A stretch of 64,000 nt of DNA from Salinibacillus kushneri. Its GTDB lineage: Bacteria; Bacillota; Bacilli; Bacillales; Alkalibacillaceae. Every line of letters begins with the position of its first letter. The stretch's first letter is position 1. A program made the position numbers and the translations under genes. The DNA is taken from the NCBI RefSeq assembly GCF_900111405.1, contig NZ_FOHJ01000007.1, forward strand, positions 1 to 64,000. Reading direction: 5' to 3'. The notes below the pieces were generated by a model. That model ran no database searches. It saw only the letters and a list, made by a program, of their open reading frames with translations, and had not been told where the DNA came from. Of this stretch, positions 42,662-51,914 are shown one piece after another.

Positions 42662-43431
42662 TGCAATGGTCAGTTATTTTTAAACGTGAAATGATGGAAT
42701 ACGTTCGAAGTATTAAATGGATTTGGGTTCCGATCGTCTTTTTTATTTTTGGAATTATGGATCAGATTACGATGTATTATTTACCTAAAATTATTGATGC
42801 TACAGGTGGTATGCCTGAAGGAGCAGAAGTAAATATTCCTAGTCCTCCACCAGCAGAAGCTTTATTTATGAGTATTAACGAAATGAACACGCTAGGGATT
42901 CTTATCATTGGTTTACTTTCGATGAGCCTTATAGCTGGAGAGCTAAAAAGTGGTGTATATGAACTGGTTCTATCCAAACCAGTGAAGTACGCAAATTATG
43001 TCACAGCAAAATGGGCTGCCCTTTCTACGTTAGTTCTGGCTTCCTTTTTTATTGGGCTATTAGCTGGATGGTATTATACCAATATCCTTTTTGGAGAGCT
43101 TGCCATTGATAAATTCCTTGTCGCCTTTTTAGTATATGGCCTTTATTTATTGTTTTTCATCACCATTGCAATCTTTGTAAACACGTGGTTTAAGCGACCT
43201 GGCATGGTGCTCTTCTTGTCTATTTTACTCATTATTTTCGTCAACATCATAACAAGTATCCTCGGTCATTTTTTAACTTGGAGTCCTGGTCATATATCCT
43301 CTTATGTCAGCACGTATCTTTTTACAGGGAATATAACGACTGAGATGTGGGGGACAATTGGAACAACAATCGTATTGATTATTGGGCTGCTTTATGCAGC
43401 TGTTGAGGTTTTGAAAAGGAAGGAATTATAG
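42661..43431 (+). CDS. YxlG-like ABC-2 type permease
   Basis: The 256-residue protein has six hydrophobic helices (first at about 18-38, last at about 228-248) and an extracytoplasmic loop after the first helix. It is the membrane partner of the preceding ATPase, to which it is translationally coupled (TGATG). In B. subtilis YxlDEFG restrains sigma-Y; no sigma factor gene is nearby here, so the role may be different. A terminator follows. Confidence 0.9.
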   Translation: MQWSVIFKREMMEYVRSIKWIWVPIVFFIFGIMDQITMYYLPKIIDATGGMPEGAEVNIPSPPPAEALFMSINEMNTLGILIIGLLSMSLIAGELKSGVYELVLSKPVKYANYVTAKWAALSTLVLASFFIGLLAGWYYTNILFGELAIDKFLVAFLVYGLYLLFFITIAIFVNTWFKRPGMVLFLSILLIIFVNIITSILGHFLTWSPGHISSYVSTYLFTGNITTEMWGTIGTTIVLIIGLLYAAVEVLKRKEL

Positions 43432-43442
43432 AAGATTTATTT

Positions 43443-43472
43443 TAGCCTGGATTCATAATCCAGGCTTTTTTT
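43443..43472 (+). terminator. Terminator after the yxlEFG-like operon
   Basis: Perfect stem AGCCTGGAT / ATCCAGGCT with a five-base loop and seven T residues. Confidence 0.92.
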
Positions 43473-43861
43473 GTTCTCATTGGTTTTATTATGGGCCTTA
43501 ACGGAAATAGAGGTTTTTTTCTTTGCCTTTATGTTGATTGTTGGCTTACTTTTGCCCTTTATGTGGCGATAAAGATTATTTGCTCCAAAGCTCATTTATT
43601 TGCCTGTCTAGTGATTATAGATATTTATGTGTTATTTGCCTCATTTCTCCATTTATCTTTTAGACACACATTCTTATTAGCCTCCAATCCCAGCCTTTAT
43701 TTGCCAGCTTTCCCCCAGTACAGGACTCCGAACTCATTGATCCTCCCGGTAAGTCCTTCTCCCCATTTTTCCATTCCCTGGCATAAAAAGAGGAATTCCA
43801 GCATATCCATTTTACAATAAGACAAGCGTCGACCAATTGAAGCTCAGAAAGGCGGGTTGTC
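43473..43861. other. Region upstream of the oligopeptide transporter operon
   Basis: About 390 bases without a credible gene. It must hold the operon promoter, but no -35/-10 pair stands out and I see no T-box, riboswitch or CodY-type palindrome I could defend. Confidence 0.45.
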
Positions 43862-44857
43862 ATGAACGATGAAGCCATTTTAGAAATTAACGGACTTAAA
43901 ACCTCATTCTTTACCGATGACGGCGAAGTACCTGCAGTAGATAACGTTAATCTCCATGTCAAAAAAGGAGAACTACTAGGTGTTGTCGGAGAATCGGGCT
44001 GCGGAAAGAGTGTTACATTCTTATCTGTTATGGGGCTCATTCCCCAGCCACCTGGAAGGATTGTAGATGGTAACATTTTTTTTGAAGGAACAGAATTGAC
44101 AAAGCTTCCTGAACGTAAAATGCGCTCGATTCGCGGAAATGATATCGCCATGATTTTTCAAGAACCTATGACATCTTTAAATCCGTTATTTAAAATTGGC
44201 AATCAGCTGACCGAGGCGATTCGAACTCATCAAAAAATCGATAAAGCAACAGCTAAAGAACGGGCAATGGAAATGTTAAAGCTGGTGGGATTGCCGCGCA
44301 CAAATGAACTAATAGACACCTATCCCCATGAATTGTCCGGGGGGATGCGTCAGCGGGTAATGATTGCCATGGCGATGATTTGTAATCCTAAAGTGCTAAT
44401 CGCCGATGAACCTACAACGGCTCTTGATGTCACCATTCAAAAACAAATTTTAGAACTCATGAAAAATCTCAACGAAAAATTAGATACAGCCATTATTATG
44501 ATTACACATGATTTAGGGGTTGTGGCTGAGGTGTGTGACCGTGTAGCCGTGATGTATTCCGGCAAAGTGGTTGAAACCGCGGATGTTAAAACGTTATTTC
44601 AGCATCCTAAGCACCCTTATACCAAAGGACTGCTAGATTCCATTCCAGACATACGTCAGAAGAGTAACCACTTATATTCCATCCCAGGAAATGTACCTAA
44701 GCCAGGATCTATTAAAAGTGGATGCCCTTTTGCACCTCGTTGTGACTACGCTTTTGACAGGTGTCTAGCTGACAGTCCTGAATTATATCCGGGTGAAAAT
44801 GACGATCATGAGGTTCGATGCTTCCTTCATGCACAAGAGGAGAGTGAAACCCAATGA
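43862..44857 (+). CDS. Oligopeptide/dipeptide ABC transporter ATPase (OppD/DppD type)
   Basis: The 331-residue ATPase has Walker A GESGCGKSV, the signature ELSGGMRQR, Walker B VLIADEPTTALD, and the C-terminal oligo_HPY region with the cysteine-rich SGCPFAPRCDYAFDRC that can bind an iron-sulfur cluster. It pairs with the next ATPase. AAAGGCGGG precedes ATG. It overlaps oppF by four bases. Confidence 0.94.
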   Translation: MNDEAILEINGLKTSFFTDDGEVPAVDNVNLHVKKGELLGVVGESGCGKSVTFLSVMGLIPQPPGRIVDGNIFFEGTELTKLPERKMRSIRGNDIAMIFQEPMTSLNPLFKIGNQLTEAIRTHQKIDKATAKERAMEMLKLVGLPRTNELIDTYPHELSGGMRQRVMIAMAMICNPKVLIADEPTTALDVTIQKQILELMKNLNEKLDTAIIMITHDLGVVAEVCDRVAVMYSGKVVETADVKTLFQHPKHPYTKGLLDSIPDIRQKSNHLYSIPGNVPKPGSIKSGCPFAPRCDYAFDRCLADSPELYPGENDDHEVRCFLHAQEESETQ

Positions 44858-45840
44858 ACACTTTAATGGAGGTCAAAAATCTCAAAAAATACTTCCCGAT
44901 AAACGGTGGTGTTTTTGGTCGACAGGTTGGTGAAGTGAAAGCAGTCGATGATATCTCCTTCTCTGTTCAAAAAGGAGAAACCCTCGGATTAGTAGGAGAA
45001 AGCGGCTGTGGAAAATCTACTACGGGACGATTGCTGTTACGTTTACTTGAAGCAACAGAAGGATCGGTCACCTTTGAGGGAAAAGAAGTTACCAAAATGT
45101 CGAAAAGGGAATTAAAAGAACTGCGTGAAGAAATGCAATTAATTTTTCAGGATCCGTTTGCCTCCTTAAACCCGAGACAAACCGTACAGCGTATTTTAGA
45201 GGAACCTTTGAAAGTTCATCATATCGGAACAAAAAAAGAACGAAAACAGCTGATTCAGGAAATGATTGAAGTTGTTGGGCTTGATTCCTATCATGCGAAG
45301 CGTTATCCCCATCAGTTTAGCGGCGGGCAGCGTCAGCGAATCGGGATCGCGAGAGCATTGATGACAAAGCCGAAATTGATGATTGCCGACGAACCTGTTT
45401 CCGCTTTAGACGTATCCATTCAGTCACAGGTTTTAAATTTATTAAAGGATTTACAGGAAAAGTTTCAGTTGACGTATATTTTCATCGCACACGATTTAAG
45501 TGTTGTAAGACAGATTAGCGACCGGGTCGGAGTCATGTATTTAGGAAACTTAGTCGAATTAGCAGATTCCCAAAACATTTATCATCAGCCCCTCCACCCC
45601 TATACCCAGGCACTATTATCAGCTGTACCGATACCAGATCCAGAGTTTAAGAGTGAACAACAGCATTTATTAGATGGTGAACTTCCAAGTCCATCTAACC
45701 CGCCAAAAGGATGCCCATTCCATACAAGATGTCCCGCACGCATGAATATTTGTAAGGAAGTTCGTCCTGTATTTCAGGAAAAGGAAAATAGTCATTATGT
45801 TGCTTGTCACCTTTATGAACAAAATGACAAGCAACAATGA
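44854..45840 (+). CDS. Oligopeptide/dipeptide ABC transporter ATPase (OppF/DppF type)
   Basis: The 328-residue second ATPase has Walker A GESGCGKST, signature QFSGGQRQR, Walker B LMIADEPVSALD and the C-terminal oligo_HPY Cys motif GCPFHTRCPARMNIC. The conserved YFPINGGVF near the N terminus is usual for the F subunit. Its start overlaps the stop of the D subunit gene (ATGA). Confidence 0.94.
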   Translation: MNTLMEVKNLKKYFPINGGVFGRQVGEVKAVDDISFSVQKGETLGLVGESGCGKSTTGRLLLRLLEATEGSVTFEGKEVTKMSKRELKELREEMQLIFQDPFASLNPRQTVQRILEEPLKVHHIGTKKERKQLIQEMIEVVGLDSYHAKRYPHQFSGGQRQRIGIARALMTKPKLMIADEPVSALDVSIQSQVLNLLKDLQEKFQLTYIFIAHDLSVVRQISDRVGVMYLGNLVELADSQNIYHQPLHPYTQALLSAVPIPDPEFKSEQQHLLDGELPSPSNPPKGCPFHTRCPARMNICKEVRPVFQEKENSHYVACHLYEQNDKQQ

Positions 45841-45881
45841 CATAAAAGCTTATCATTATGATAAAACAAGGGGGAAAACGT

Positions 45882-47525
45882 ATGCCAAGAAAATCTTGGA
45901 TCCAATTGATTCTATTCGCCTTTATCCTGTCTATCGTCCTCATTGGATGCAGCAATGATGAAGGGGAATCAGACAAAACGGAGGAGCAATCGGAAGTGGA
46001 GGATACATCAGAAGAAGCAGGTGATGAAACGAACAAAAATACTTTAATTTATGCAAGAGGCGGAGATTCGACCGCTCTTGATCCAATTACAACAACGGAA
46101 GGAGAAACCTTCCGTGTAACGAAAAACATTTTTGAAACTTTGCTTAACTATGGTGAACAGGATACGACCATTCAACCAGGTTTAGCAAAAGAATGGGAAG
46201 TATCTGATGATGGTTTAACCTACACCTTCCAGCTTGAAGAAGGGGTCAAATTCCATGATGGCACTGATTTTAATGCCGAAGCTGTTGTGTATAATTTTGA
46301 ACGTTGGATGAATGGGGATGCAGAAGAATTCCCATATTATACGATGTTTGGCGGCTATAAAGGAGATGAAGGTCATGTGATTGAGAGTGTGGAAGCAACA
46401 GGGGAGTATGAAGTAGTGTTTACGTTAAAACGCCCTCAGGCTCCATTCCTTAAAAACCTGGCCATGAGCCCGTTTGGTATAGCTAGTCCATCTGCCCTTG
46501 ATGAAATGGGGGCTGAAGAGTTTAACCAAAATCCAGTCGGTACAGGACCATTTAAGTTTGTAGAATGGGCACGAGAAGAACGTATTGTGTTAGAAAAGTT
46601 TAATGACTACTGGAAAGATGGTCTCCCTAAATTAGAAGAGGTCGTCTATACGGTTATTCCCGATAACTCAGCACGTCTCAATGCTCTAAAAACAGGTGAA
46701 GTTGATCTGATTGATGGCCTAAATCCATCAGACATCCAACAGGTTGAAGATGATTCGAATCTACAAGTGATTGAACGTCCATCCATGAACGTCGGTTATC
46801 TCGGGATGACTGTTAATCGTGATAATCCGCTTTCCAATAAAACCGTTCGACAGGCTTTAAGCCACGCCGTACCAAAACAGGAAATTATTGATGCCTTCTA
46901 TGCTGGTTATGCTGAGCCGGCTAAAACAGTCATGCCTCCATCCATTCAAGGATACAATGATGAAATTGAAGATTACGAATATGACCCTGAAAAGGCCAAA
47001 GAGCTGTTAGCTGAAGCGGGCTACGAAGATGGTTTTGAATTTGACTTATGGTATATGCCAGTGCCTCGACCATATATTCCTGAAGGCGAAAAAATTGCCG
47101 AGGTTATTCAGCAAAGCTTTGCTGAAATTGGTGTTACAGCCAACCTGCAAACCGTAGACTGGGCTACTTACATTGAAGATGCAGCGGCCGGAGAATTCGA
47201 TGCTTTCCTACTGGGTTGGACCGGAGACAATGGGGATGCCGATAACTTTATTTATACATTGCTTGATAAAGACAGCATAGGCAGTAACAACAATACTCAT
47301 TACGCAAACGATGAATTACATGACATTTTGATTGAAGCCCAAACAATTACCGATCAGGAACAAAGAAATGAGCTCTATAAAAAAGCACAGGAAATCATTC
47401 ATGAAGATGCACCATGGATTCCACTCGTTCACTCTACTCCAGTTGTTGCCGCTAAAAGCTCTGTAACAGGTTATGTTCCTCATCCAACAGGTTCAGAAGC
47501 AGTTACTAAAACAGAATTTAAATAA
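45882..47525 (+). CDS. Peptide ABC transporter substrate-binding lipoprotein (SBP family 5)
   Basis: A lipoprotein of 547 residues with lipobox LIGC (Cys about 23), an acidic linker, then the family 5 fold: TLIYARGGDSTALDPI, the signature LEEGVKFHDGTDFNAEAVVYNF and the late GWTGDNGDADNF. AAGGGGGA supports ATG 45882; an earlier in-frame ATG (45858) has none. It should deliver peptides to the two permeases. The strongly acidic mature sequence suits a moderately halophilic organism. Substrate range is not predictable. Confidence 0.93.
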   Translation: MPRKSWIQLILFAFILSIVLIGCSNDEGESDKTEEQSEVEDTSEEAGDETNKNTLIYARGGDSTALDPITTTEGETFRVTKNIFETLLNYGEQDTTIQPGLAKEWEVSDDGLTYTFQLEEGVKFHDGTDFNAEAVVYNFERWMNGDAEEFPYYTMFGGYKGDEGHVIESVEATGEYEVVFTLKRPQAPFLKNLAMSPFGIASPSALDEMGAEEFNQNPVGTGPFKFVEWAREERIVLEKFNDYWKDGLPKLEEVVYTVIPDNSARLNALKTGEVDLIDGLNPSDIQQVEDDSNLQVIERPSMNVGYLGMTVNRDNPLSNKTVRQALSHAVPKQEIIDAFYAGYAEPAKTVMPPSIQGYNDEIEDYEYDPEKAKELLAEAGYEDGFEFDLWYMPVPRPYIPEGEKIAEVIQQSFAEIGVTANLQTVDWATYIEDAAAGEFDAFLLGWTGDNGDADNFIYTLLDKDSIGSNNNTHYANDELHDILIEAQTITDQEQRNELYKKAQEIIHEDAPWIPLVHSTPVVAAKSSVTGYVPHPTGSEAVTKTEFK

Positions 47526-47594
47526 GTAAAGTCTATCCTAAGGGGGAGTGCACTGCTCCCCTTTTTTTCCATCATAGATATGGGAGGTGAATGC

Positions 47595-48599
47595 ATGACA
47601 GCATACATCATACGGAGAATATTAATGCTCATTCCTGTTTTATTTGGTGTCAGTTTACTGGTCTTCTCCATCATTTATTTAATCCCGGGTAATCCAGCTC
47701 AGGTCATTTTGGGACAAAGAGCCACTACAGAAGCGATTGCGGAGGTAGAGCGACAGTTAGGGCTTGATCAGCCCTTTTATATTCAATATTTCAGTTATAT
47801 CGGTGATTTACTTACTGGGGATTTAGGTACTTCTATCAAAACAAAAACTGCCATATCTGAAGAAATTTGGCCTTATTTAGCTGCGACGATGGAGTTAACG
47901 CTTGTTGCTATGGTCATTGCGATTTTTGTTGGGGTTAACGCAGGTATTATTAGTGCATGGTTTCATAATTCCTGGTTTGATTATATCGCTATGATATTAG
48001 CCCTGATTGGTGTATCCATGCCTGTCTTCTGGTTAGGGCTTATGGAGCAGTATGTATTTGCTGTCCGGCTAGATTGGTTACCTTCTACTGGCCGTTATGA
48101 TCCTTCAACAGTTATTGACTCCATTACCAACTTTTACTTAATCGATACACTGATACAAGGAGAATTTGGGAAATTCAAAAACCTTCTTTCCCATATTATT
48201 TTACCTGGTGCAGCTCTGGCAACCATACCCATGGCCATTATTGCTCGTATGACCCGCTCTACAATGCTTGAGGTTATGAAATCTGATTTTATCCGTACAG
48301 CTCGTGCAAAAGGACTTAATAACATCTGGGTCGTATACAAACATTCATTACGAAACGCTGTTATTCCTGTTCTGACCGTTGTTGGACTACAAACAGGCTT
48401 ATTATTAGGTGGGGCGATTTTAACGGAAACGATATTTGGGTGGCCTGGTATAGGTCGCTATATATATGACGCCATACAAGCCCGTGATTATCCTGTTATT
48501 CAGTCTGGAATTTTAATCATTGCCACTATTTTTGTCATCATTAATTTAATTGTCGATCTCCTCTATGCAGCCATTGATCCACGTATTAAATATAAATAG
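47595..48599 (+). CDS. Peptide ABC transporter permease (OppB/DppB type)
   Basis: The 334-residue protein has six helices, the N-terminal YIIRRILMLIPVLFGVSLLVF and the EAA loop RTARAKGLNNIWVVYKHSLRNA that contacts the ATPase. GGGAGGTG lies before ATG 47595; the frame is open further upstream from 47580. It follows the binding-protein gene by 69 bases. Confidence 0.94.
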   Translation: MTAYIIRRILMLIPVLFGVSLLVFSIIYLIPGNPAQVILGQRATTEAIAEVERQLGLDQPFYIQYFSYIGDLLTGDLGTSIKTKTAISEEIWPYLAATMELTLVAMVIAIFVGVNAGIISAWFHNSWFDYIAMILALIGVSMPVFWLGLMEQYVFAVRLDWLPSTGRYDPSTVIDSITNFYLIDTLIQGEFGKFKNLLSHIILPGAALATIPMAIIARMTRSTMLEVMKSDFIRTARAKGLNNIWVVYKHSLRNAVIPVLTVVGLQTGLLLGGAILTETIFGWPGIGRYIYDAIQARDYPVIQSGILIIATIFVIINLIVDLLYAAIDPRIKYK

Positions 48600-48614
48600 A
48601 AAGGAGGAAGCAGA

Positions 48615-49511
48615 ATGTCTGAACCTGCACAACAGCCTGTTCAGCAAAAAATCGTTAAAAAAGAAAAGCCATCGTCTCCCTGGAGAGATGGATGGCGGAG
48701 TTTTAAGAAAAATAAAATAGCCTTAGCTGGAGCGATTATCGTCTTTGGTTTTGTCCTTATTGCTATATTTGCCGATTTTCTTATGCCCTATGGTCATAAC
48801 GATCAGCAGCTTATTGATCGATTTCAGCCACCTTCCTCCGAGCATTGGTTTGGAACTGATGATTTTGGACGAGATGTATTATCACGCGTCATATTAGGAG
48901 CAAGAATATCCTTAATGGTAGGGTTTACTGCAGTTATTGGCTCTGTAATTATTGGAAGTATTTTAGGAGTCATCGCCGCTTACTATGGCAGATGGGTAGA
49001 TACACTTATTTCAAGAATATTTGATATTATGCTTGCTTTCCCAAGTATCTTATTAGCGATTGCCATCGTAGCTATTTTAGGGCCTGATTTGCAAAACGCC
49101 CTTATTGCTATTGCTATCGTCAACGTACCGAACTTTGGACGACTGATTCGATCTAAGGTTTTAAGTGTGAAGGAAGAAGAATATATAACCGCCGCAAGAG
49201 CTATTGGGATGAGTGACTTTCGTATTCTGATTCATCACATTATTCCTAACAGCATAACTCCTATCATCGTCCAAGGAACCCTTGCGATTGCAACGGCTAT
49301 TGTAGAAGTTGCTGCCTTAAGCTTTTTGGGACTGGGAGCGCAATCCCCCGATGTGGATTGGGGAAAAATGCTAGATGACTCTAAAGCCTATTTAGTCGAC
49401 GCCCCATGGACGATGATTTTCCCGGGTCTTGCTATTATGCTGACCGTTTTAGGCTTTAACTTAATGGGCGACGGACTCAGAGATGCCATGGACCCCAAAA
49501 TGAAAAATTAG
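48615..49511 (+). CDS. Peptide ABC transporter permease (OppC/DppC type)
   Basis: The 298-residue second permease has the N-terminal OppC-type stretch WRDGWRSFKKNKIALAGAII, the FGTDDFGRDVLSRVI block and the EAA loop YITAARAIGMSDFRILIHH. AAAGGAGG precedes ATG. It ends the D-F-A-B-C operon. No classical terminator follows; a GGGGACAGTCCC repeat lies 11 bases after the stop. Confidence 0.94.
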   Translation: MSEPAQQPVQQKIVKKEKPSSPWRDGWRSFKKNKIALAGAIIVFGFVLIAIFADFLMPYGHNDQQLIDRFQPPSSEHWFGTDDFGRDVLSRVILGARISLMVGFTAVIGSVIIGSILGVIAAYYGRWVDTLISRIFDIMLAFPSILLAIAIVAILGPDLQNALIAIAIVNVPNFGRLIRSKVLSVKEEEYITAARAIGMSDFRILIHHIIPNSITPIIVQGTLAIATAIVEVAALSFLGLGAQSPDVDWGKMLDDSKAYLVDAPWTMIFPGLAIMLTVLGFNLMGDGLRDAMDPKMKN

Positions 49512-49522
49512 CCACTTTAGCC

Positions 49523-49547
49523 CTTTAAAGCATGTGGGGACAGTCCC
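49523..49547. repeat. GGGGACAGTCCC repeat copy
   Basis: CTTTAAAGCATGTGGGGACAGTCCC is identical to one arm plus centre of the palindrome at 20218-20259. It is placed between convergent genes. Confidence 0.85.
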
Positions 49548-49550
49548 AAA

Positions 49551-49730
49551 CTAAAGATGATTCTGAAAGGTATTATTCATTTTTTGCCGATCGACTTCCG
49601 CCATTGCCCGGTCCCGACTTTGATCTTGTTCTTTCATTTTTTGCGGATCTTTTACCTTATGCTTTCGGTCAAATAAAAAGCCGATCAAAACCAAAGCACC
49701 TAGAAATAGTAAGAAGTATAGTAAAAACAA
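49551..49730 (-). CDS. Small single-helix membrane protein, unknown
   Basis: About 59 residues from a TTG at 49730, eight bases after AAAGGAG; an earlier GTG (49748) has no ribosome-binding site. One hydrophobic helix (LFLLYFLLFLGALVLIGFLF) is followed by a charged tail (DRKHKVKDPQKMKEQDQSRD). I do not recognise the family. The ribosome-binding site and helix-tail layout suggest a real gene. Confidence 0.5.
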   Translation of the reverse strand: MFLLYFLLFLGALVLIGFLFDRKHKVKDPQKMKEQDQSRDRAMAEVDRQKMNNTFQNHL

Positions 49731-49856
49731 GCCATTCACTCCTTTCACTTATTTTTAGACGTATACGTTTATCTATTTGAAGTTAATACAATGTACGAAA
49801 AAACGTCTTCTAAGTTTCATAATAATCAGAACGAATTTTAGTAAAAACAGATAGCA

Positions 49857-49886
49857 AAAAGGAGAGCTTTCAGCAGCTCTCCTTTT
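49857..49886 (-). terminator. Terminator of the xyl operon
   Basis: Perfect 12-bp stem AAAAGGAGAGCT / AGCTCTCCTTTT with a six-base loop, two bases after the stop of the aldo-keto reductase gene. Confidence 0.92.
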
Positions 49887-49887
49887 C

Positions 49888-50871
49888 CTAGTAACCCCCA
49901 CGTATATGTGCATGTACTTCTTTTTGATAAAACGCTTTTAATTTAATCAGCTCATCTTCACTGAATGAAGGTACAGACAATGCACGTAGATTGTCTTCCA
50001 CTTGTTTTACATTTTTAAAACCAGGGATTACACAGGAAATCTCCTCCTGATCCAGTACCCAGCGCAAAGAGGCTCTTGTCATGTTTTCCCGGTCATCTGC
50101 AATCCATTTGAGGTTGTCGCTTAACTCAACACCCTTAGCAAACTCTAATCCGCCAAAGGTTTCTCCGACATTAAACGCCTCCCCATTTTGATTAAAGTTA
50201 CGATGGTCGTCATCCTCAAATTGATGATCCTTTGAGAATTTACCCGTTAAAAGACCACTTGCCAACGGAACACGGGCAAGTATTCCTACACCTTGTTCTT
50301 TTGCTTTAGGAAGCAGTTCGGCAAGAGGCTTTTGTCTAAAGATATTGAAGATGACCTGCAATGTTCTTACATTTTGATTTTCCAGGCAAAACAGTCCTTC
50401 TTCAACCGTCTCCACACTAACACCGTAATATCTGATTTTTCCTTCCTGCTGAAGCTTATCAAGGACCTCAAATACCTTCCCGTCCTTTAATATCTTAAAA
50501 GGTGGACAATGAATCTGGTAAAGGTCCAACCGCTCACGGTTCAAACGTTTTAATGTATTTTCTAAATAAGTGCGTACCTGCTCTTCTGAGTAGTTGTCAG
50601 GATCGTGAATATCCCCTGCCCGGCAAAACTTAGAAGCAATATGAATTTTGTCTTCTTTACCCTTTGTAGCCTTAGCAAGAAGCTCCTCACTGTGTCCATC
50701 ACCATATACATCAGCTGTATCAAAAAAGTTAACACCAGCATCCATAGCTACATCCAACGCTTTTAAGGCTTCATCATCTGATGTTTTACCCCAGGCACCA
50801 CCAATAGCCCAGGTTCCAAAGCTTAGTTCACTAACCATCAAGTCTGTATTTCCTAATTGACGATAGTTCAA
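49888..50871 (-). CDS. Aldo-keto reductase family oxidoreductase
   Basis: The 327-residue NADPH-type reductase has the catalytic Asp-Tyr region NFFDTADVYGDGHSEE (about 49-64), the Lys of HIASKF (near 81) and the His of LYQIHCPP (near 125). The start is TTG 50871 with AAGGAGG eight bases upstream. It is the last gene of the xyl operon, 28 bases after the Gfo/Idh gene. The substrate may be a sugar or sugar lactone; the sequence alone does not show a xylose reductase, which usually belongs to other AKR groups. Confidence 0.9.
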   Translation of the reverse strand: MNYRQLGNTDLMVSELSFGTWAIGGAWGKTSDDEALKALDVAMDAGVNFFDTADVYGDGHSEELLAKATKGKEDKIHIASKFCRAGDIHDPDNYSEEQVRTYLENTLKRLNRERLDLYQIHCPPFKILKDGKVFEVLDKLQQEGKIRYYGVSVETVEEGLFCLENQNVRTLQVIFNIFRQKPLAELLPKAKEQGVGILARVPLASGLLTGKFSKDHQFEDDDHRNFNQNGEAFNVGETFGGLEFAKGVELSDNLKWIADDRENMTRASLRWVLDQEEISCVIPGFKNVKQVEDNLRALSVPSFSEDELIKLKAFYQKEVHAHIRGGY

Positions 50872-50899
50872 TTCGTTCGCCTCCTTAGCTTTGAATGAC

Positions 50900-51874
50900 T
50901 TAATTTACAAAAGAATAACACATATCGATAGCTTTCATATTACGGATTGTATCTTCACCTGTATAGGATGGTTCTTTATCCTCTAAAATAGCCTGAGAAA
51001 AGTGCTCAACCTCTGCCTTATACTGATCCTTTATAATCATTTCCTCACGCACTTCTCCATCCTTTTCAATCCTTACGATACCTTCATGATTATAATTATC
51101 AGGTCTATAGGCACGGGGAACTATAATGAGCCCTTTAGTTCCGATAACTTCATATAAGGAACGAAAAGGTCTATTAAAGCTGCAATCAAATAACGCACGT
51201 GTTCCCTTTTTCATTTGAAAGATTCCGTAAGCTGATGTATCTACACCGTAATTAGAATCAACATCTGCTTCCACATGAACCCTTTCTGGCTCATCATCAA
51301 GGATATGGCGAATAGAATGAATACAATAACAGCCAATATCATAAATACTTCCGCCACCTTTAGTAGGATCCATACGAATATTGCTTTCAGGATTATTCAT
51401 CATAAAGGAGAAGCTGGCCCGCATCAGTTGCACGTCACCGATTTCTCCAGAAGCAATTATCTCTTTTACCCGGTCATGCTGCGTATGAAATTGATACATA
51501 AAGCCTTCCATAAATTTCACTTGATTTTGCTTGCAGGCCTCAACTAACTCCTTTGTCTCAACTGCATTAATGGCAGCAGGTTTTTCAGATAACACATGTT
51601 TTCCTTTTTCTGCAGCCTTTATAATCCACTCTTTATGTAAATGATTCGGTAAGGGAATATATACTGCATCTATTTCCGGATCATCTAAAAGAGCATCATA
51701 GCTTTCATGGACTTTTGGGATATGAAAAAGAGAAGCAACTTCTTCTGCTCTTCCCCGACTACTCCCACTGGCTATCGCTTGAACTTCGGCATTTTCTGCT
51801 CGCTCTATCGCAGGAATCAGCTGCTTTTGTGCAATTCCTGCTGTGCTTAAAATTCCATAGCGAACTTTAGACAT
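50900..51874 (-). CDS. Gfo/Idh/MocA family NAD(P)-dependent oxidoreductase
   Basis: The 324-residue protein has an N-terminal Rossmann fold (YGILSTAGIAQKQLIPAI), the EKP motif with the catalytic Lys in HVLSEKPAAINAVE (near 95) and a C-terminal alpha/beta substrate domain. ATG 51874 is eight bases after GAGGGGG; ATG 51880 is too close. Some D-xylose 1-dehydrogenases (NADP) belong to this family, and the gene sits between xylB and an aldo-keto reductase, so pentose oxidation is plausible. Inositol or other sugar oxidation is also possible. Confidence 0.88.
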   Translation of the reverse strand: MSKVRYGILSTAGIAQKQLIPAIERAENAEVQAIASGSSRGRAEEVASLFHIPKVHESYDALLDDPEIDAVYIPLPNHLHKEWIIKAAEKGKHVLSEKPAAINAVETKELVEACKQNQVKFMEGFMYQFHTQHDRVKEIIASGEIGDVQLMRASFSFMMNNPESNIRMDPTKGGGSIYDIGCYCIHSIRHILDDEPERVHVEADVDSNYGVDTSAYGIFQMKKGTRALFDCSFNRPFRSLYEVIGTKGLIIVPRAYRPDNYNHEGIVRIEKDGEVREEMIIKDQYKAEVEHFSQAILEDKEPSYTGEDTIRNMKAIDMCYSFVN

Positions 51875-51914
51875 GATCATTCCCCCTCACAAGATTTTGC
51901 AGTCTATTACTATA

